Of a stretch of DNA of 6,751 nucleotides, positions 5,082-6,751 are shown piece after piece. Numbering within the stretch: the first letter of the stretch is position 1; every line of letters begins with the position of its first letter. The notes below the pieces were generated by a model. The model was not told the origin of the DNA, made no database searches, and saw nothing but the letters and a program-made list of their open reading frames with translations. Location of the stretch: the NCBI GenBank assembly GCA_963621145.1, contig CAVFDI010000080.1, forward strand, positions 1 through 6,751, read 5' to 3'. This stretch comes from W0P28-013 sp963621145 (lineage in GTDB: Bacteria > Bacteroidota > Bacteroidia > Bacteroidales > Paludibacteraceae). The translations under genes and the position numbers were made by a program.

Positions 5082-5368
5082 CCGCAAAAGAACAACTGCT
5101 GATGGCTGCCGTAAAGCCACTGCTGCCGCAAATCAAACAACAACTCACACCTGCTTTGCAGATGTTCATCGAATCGCGCTTGAAAGATATCGATGCACAC
5201 AAAGCCATTGCCGATACTAAGCCGATTATGCTCATCTGTCCTGACTCACAGGGCAATCTCTATCTTTGCGACGCACTCATGCGAGGCGTCGAGATAGTCG
5301 GCATCACACGCAAGGTGTCGCTCGATGTACTGACAAACCAAATCATTGCAAACTTAACCGACATTTGA
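5078..5368 (+). CDS. Hypothetical 96-residue protein
   Basis: I do not recognise this family. The N-terminal third is one long amphipathic helix (LLMAAVKPLLPQIKQQLTPALQMFIESRL). The rest looks like a small alpha/beta fold: hydrophobic strand PIMLICPD, a tight turn SQGN, strand LYLCDAL, strand VEIVGITRKVS and a final helix. No signal peptide and no clear membrane span. It overlaps the coiled-coil gene by 4 bases, has a strong Shine-Dalgarno, and its stop (5366-5368) lies one base before the next ATG. The gene order ties it to the following membrane protein and ATPase, so it may be a small structural or assembly factor; this is inference from position only. Confidence 0.8.
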   Translation: MTAKEQLLMAAVKPLLPQIKQQLTPALQMFIESRLKDIDAHKAIADTKPIMLICPDSQGNLYLCDALMRGVEIVGITRKVSLDVLTNQIIANLTDI

Positions 5369-5369
5369 T

Positions 5370-6041
5370 ATGAACGAAGAAACAACAACAACCGAAATCA
5401 TCGACAATGCTCCGACGGGCACATTCGAGGACTTTATGCAGATGGCCGCTGAGCCTACCGACATTCCTGTGGACGAAATGCCCATCGGCGACGAGATGGA
5501 AGAGGAACTCATCAACGAAATCAATCAACCCAAAGACCCCATGGGCATCACAGCCGAACCCGACGACGATAGCCTGCAAGCAAAAGACATTTTAGACGAT
5601 GAAGCATTCAAGTTCTCGGGCGAGATGCTCTCCTTCGGAATAGATGTGGGCGCAGCCTATCTCTTGGCATGGATTGCTCATCAGCCATTGGAGACCTATC
5701 GCTTGCCTCCGAAAGACTTGAAAAAGTTGGAGAAAGTCATAGCAAAATGTACGCGCGACACCAAACTGATGCTGTCGCCATGGCAAGGATTGTTTGTGGT
5801 TTTGATTGCCATCTACGGCATGAAGATACCGCAAGTGATAGAAGCACGCAGAGAGTGGAAAGAGGGACAAAAGCAACTAAAAGAGTATGATAGAGAAGAT
5901 AAAGCAGTTCCTGTTCGGGACAAATCAAACGGAGATGCCGACAGTGCGCCCAATGCTGACCAGCCAACAACTGATGCAGCAGGAGATGTTGCGGGAGCAG
6001 GTGATGCAGCAGAACCCGAAAGCAGCCACACGGACGAGTAA
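5370..6041 (+). CDS. Two-span membrane protein with acidic disordered ends
   Basis: The 223-residue protein has a long acidic N-terminal region (1-80, rich in Glu/Asp/Thr/Pro), a first hydrophobic segment about 85-104 (MLSFGIDVGAAYLLAWIAH), a charged connecting helix (105-131) and a second hydrophobic segment about 135-154 (SPWQGLFVVLIAIYGMKIP). It ends in a basic/charged helix and a Gly/Ala/Asp-rich tail. No cleavable signal. There is no Shine-Dalgarno; the start lies one base after the previous stop, suggesting reinitiation. The last 155 bases are shared with the ATPase gene in another frame, and the low-complexity acidic tail (about 173-223) coincides with this overlap. The family is not recognised. 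Paired with a HerA-like ATPase it may anchor that enzyme in the inner membrane, or be a virion membrane protein of a tailless phage. Confidence 0.82.
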   Translation: MNEETTTTEIIDNAPTGTFEDFMQMAAEPTDIPVDEMPIGDEMEEELINEINQPKDPMGITAEPDDDSLQAKDILDDEAFKFSGEMLSFGIDVGAAYLLAWIAHQPLETYRLPPKDLKKLEKVIAKCTRDTKLMLSPWQGLFVVLIAIYGMKIPQVIEARREWKEGQKQLKEYDREDKAVPVRDKSNGDADSAPNADQPTTDAAGDVAGAGDAAEPESSHTDE

Positions 6042-6594
6042 GTTGATAGTGGTGCTTGGCGCCAATGGCACAGGAAAAACCACCTTCATCAAACAAATCT
6101 GTGCAGCCACACGACAACGCATTTTGATTATCACACCCGACGATACGGAGTACAACGAAGTCGATGCCTACGGCAATCCGCTCTATCCGATGAACGAACT
6201 GCGGACAAAAGACGATTTTATGTTCGATGGCGTGTGCCGTCACATCTTCGACCCGCAATGGACCACGCGTGTGCTGCACAACTTCAAATGTGGCATCATC
6301 GTCTTCGACGACTGTCGTGCCTATTTTCCTGCACGAACAGAGCAGGTGATACACGAGTTGATGATACGCCGACGCCAACGCGAAGTGGATATGATTGCCG
6401 TAGGACACGGATTCACCGAAGTACCGCCAAAGTTCTTCACCTTTGCCACCGACTATGTGTTGTTCCGTACCGAAGACAGTATTGATACACGCAAACCCTA
6501 CATACGTTCGTTCGAGAAAGTCAAAAAGATGCAAGAGGCTGTCAACAAACGCGCCAAACGCGACCCACACTATCATCGACGCATGAAACAGTAA
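5887..6594 (+). CDS. FtsK/HerA-like P-loop ATPase, candidate genome-packaging ATPase
   Basis: The 235-residue protein hydrolyses ATP, to judge from Walker A GANGTGKTT (58-66) and Walker B GIIVFDD (136-142). After Walker B comes RAYFPART, then an arginine-rich segment RRRQREVDMIAVGHG (161-175), the layout of FtsK/HerA, Zot and viral A32/P9-type packaging ATPases; H174 stands where a sensor glutamine is usual. A conserved-looking tail carries FATDYVLFR (185-193), and the C-terminus is strongly basic. There is no membrane span, unlike Zot/pI of filamentous phages, and the length suits a compact packaging ATPase. Residues 1-51 are Gln/Met-rich, helical and encoded entirely in the overlap with the membrane protein gene; the ATPase core begins at about 52. 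Start at ATG 5887 follows a weak AAAAGAG; 5935 (M17) is an alternative. The packaging role is inference, the fold class fairly sure. Confidence 0.85.
   Translation: MIEKIKQFLFGTNQTEMPTVRPMLTSQQLMQQEMLREQVMQQNPKAATRTSKLIVVLGANGTGKTTFIKQICAATRQRILIITPDDTEYNEVDAYGNPLYPMNELRTKDDFMFDGVCRHIFDPQWTTRVLHNFKCGIIVFDDCRAYFPARTEQVIHELMIRRRQREVDMIAVGHGFTEVPPKFFTFATDYVLFRTEDSIDTRKPYIRSFEKVKKMQEAVNKRAKRDPHYHRRMKQ
5972..6012 (+). repeat. Short direct repeat in the dual-coding overlap
   Basis: TGATGCAGCAG occurs at 5972-5982 and 6002-6012, 30 bp apart. In the ATPase frame it gives LMQQ and VMQQ; in the membrane-protein frame it gives TDAAG and GDAAE. Internal repetition in both frames suggests the overlap grew by a small duplication. 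Confidence 0.6.
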
Positions 6595-6611
6595 CCCATT
6601 AAACGAAACTT

Positions 6612-6751
6612 ATGAAATCAATGCTTAAATCAGAGTTAGCCCGTGCGGCGGGAGTCAGTCAACGAACATTCAGTCGCTGGTTCAGGCACATGATACCGCA
6701 AATAGAGCAAGACCTCGACATCACCATCAACAATCGTTGCAAACTCATTCC
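6612..6751 (+). CDS. Helix-turn-helix protein, N-terminal part (cut by window edge)
   Basis: An ATG at 6612 starts a frame that stays open for 46 codons to the window end. The product begins MKSMLKSELARAAGVSQRTFSRWFRH, a clear helix-turn-helix: helix SELARAAG, turn VSQ, recognition helix TFSRWFRH. The segment that follows, MIPQIEQDLDI, resembles the region after the HTH in small Bacteroidota DUF4248-type proteins, though I cannot confirm this from 46 residues. It lies 17 bases after the ATPase stop with no terminator between, so it probably shares the transcript. It may be a regulator or a DNA-binding structural protein. Confidence 0.65.
   Translation, partial: MKSMLKSELARAAGVSQRTFSRWFRHMIPQIEQDLDITINNRCKLI

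Noticed and set aside
5737..6576. 279-residue open frame on the minus strand opposite the ATPase
   Set aside because: The plus frame carries clear Walker A and B and sensor-like motifs; the antisense product is rich in His/Cys/Leu in the way typical of mirrored coding sequence, and shows no recognisable domain.
5887..6594. Zonular occludens toxin (Zot/pI) of a filamentous phage
   Set aside because: The P-loop class is related, but there is no transmembrane segment in this protein and no small coat-protein genes nearby; kept only as an alternative.
1..6751. tRNA, rRNA or insertion sequence
   Set aside because: No cloverleaf-like segment, rRNA-like sequence, transposase motif or matching terminal inverted repeats with target duplication was seen.

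Overview
The window looks like part of a small mobile replicon, either a tailless prophage or virus, or a plasmid-like element, from a Bacteroidota host, probably Bacteroidales such as a Prevotella relative. Three things suggest this host: two promoters fit the Bacteroides-type pattern (a -33 TTTG-like box, about 20 bp, then a -7 TAnnTTTG box); genes at the head of transcripts have A-rich leaders with no Shine-Dalgarno; and intergenic DNA is very A/T-rich between moderately GC-balanced genes. All supported genes read rightward.

Region 1 (1-488) holds no convincing gene. It contains a 21-bp-stem hairpin ending in a T tract, a promoter that reuses that T tract, a block of three CTTTCGT repeats spaced exactly 12 bp apart and bracketed by an inverted repeat, then a G-poor, A/C-rich leader with a possible 24-codon peptide. 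This is the best candidate for an operator or replication origin.

Region 2 (489-3621) is a two-gene unit: a small helix-turn-helix protein overlapping by ATGA a 932-residue replication protein (degenerate CHC2-like N-terminus, TOPRIM primase, SF3-type helicase), closed by a clear intrinsic terminator.

Region 3 (3622-3861) is an AT-rich control region with six copies of a TTACAA-type motif in two opposed groups and a strong promoter.

Region 4 (3862-5081) holds a tandem duplication. A short 138-residue protein is a truncated copy of the following 262-residue coiled-coil protein. The duplicated unit includes the promoter and leader, and the decayed second promoter copy now encodes the C-terminus of the short protein.

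Region 5 (5078-6751) continues the tightly packed unit: a 96-residue unknown, a two-span membrane protein, an FtsK/HerA-like P-loop ATPase whose first 51 codons overprint the membrane protein gene, and the start of another helix-turn-helix protein cut by the window edge.

A primase-helicase module followed by a membrane protein and a compact HerA-type ATPase without membrane spans fits a tailless membrane-containing virus (ATPase for genome packaging) better than a conjugative plasmid. No capsid, integrase or relaxase gene lies in the window, so this reading is inference.
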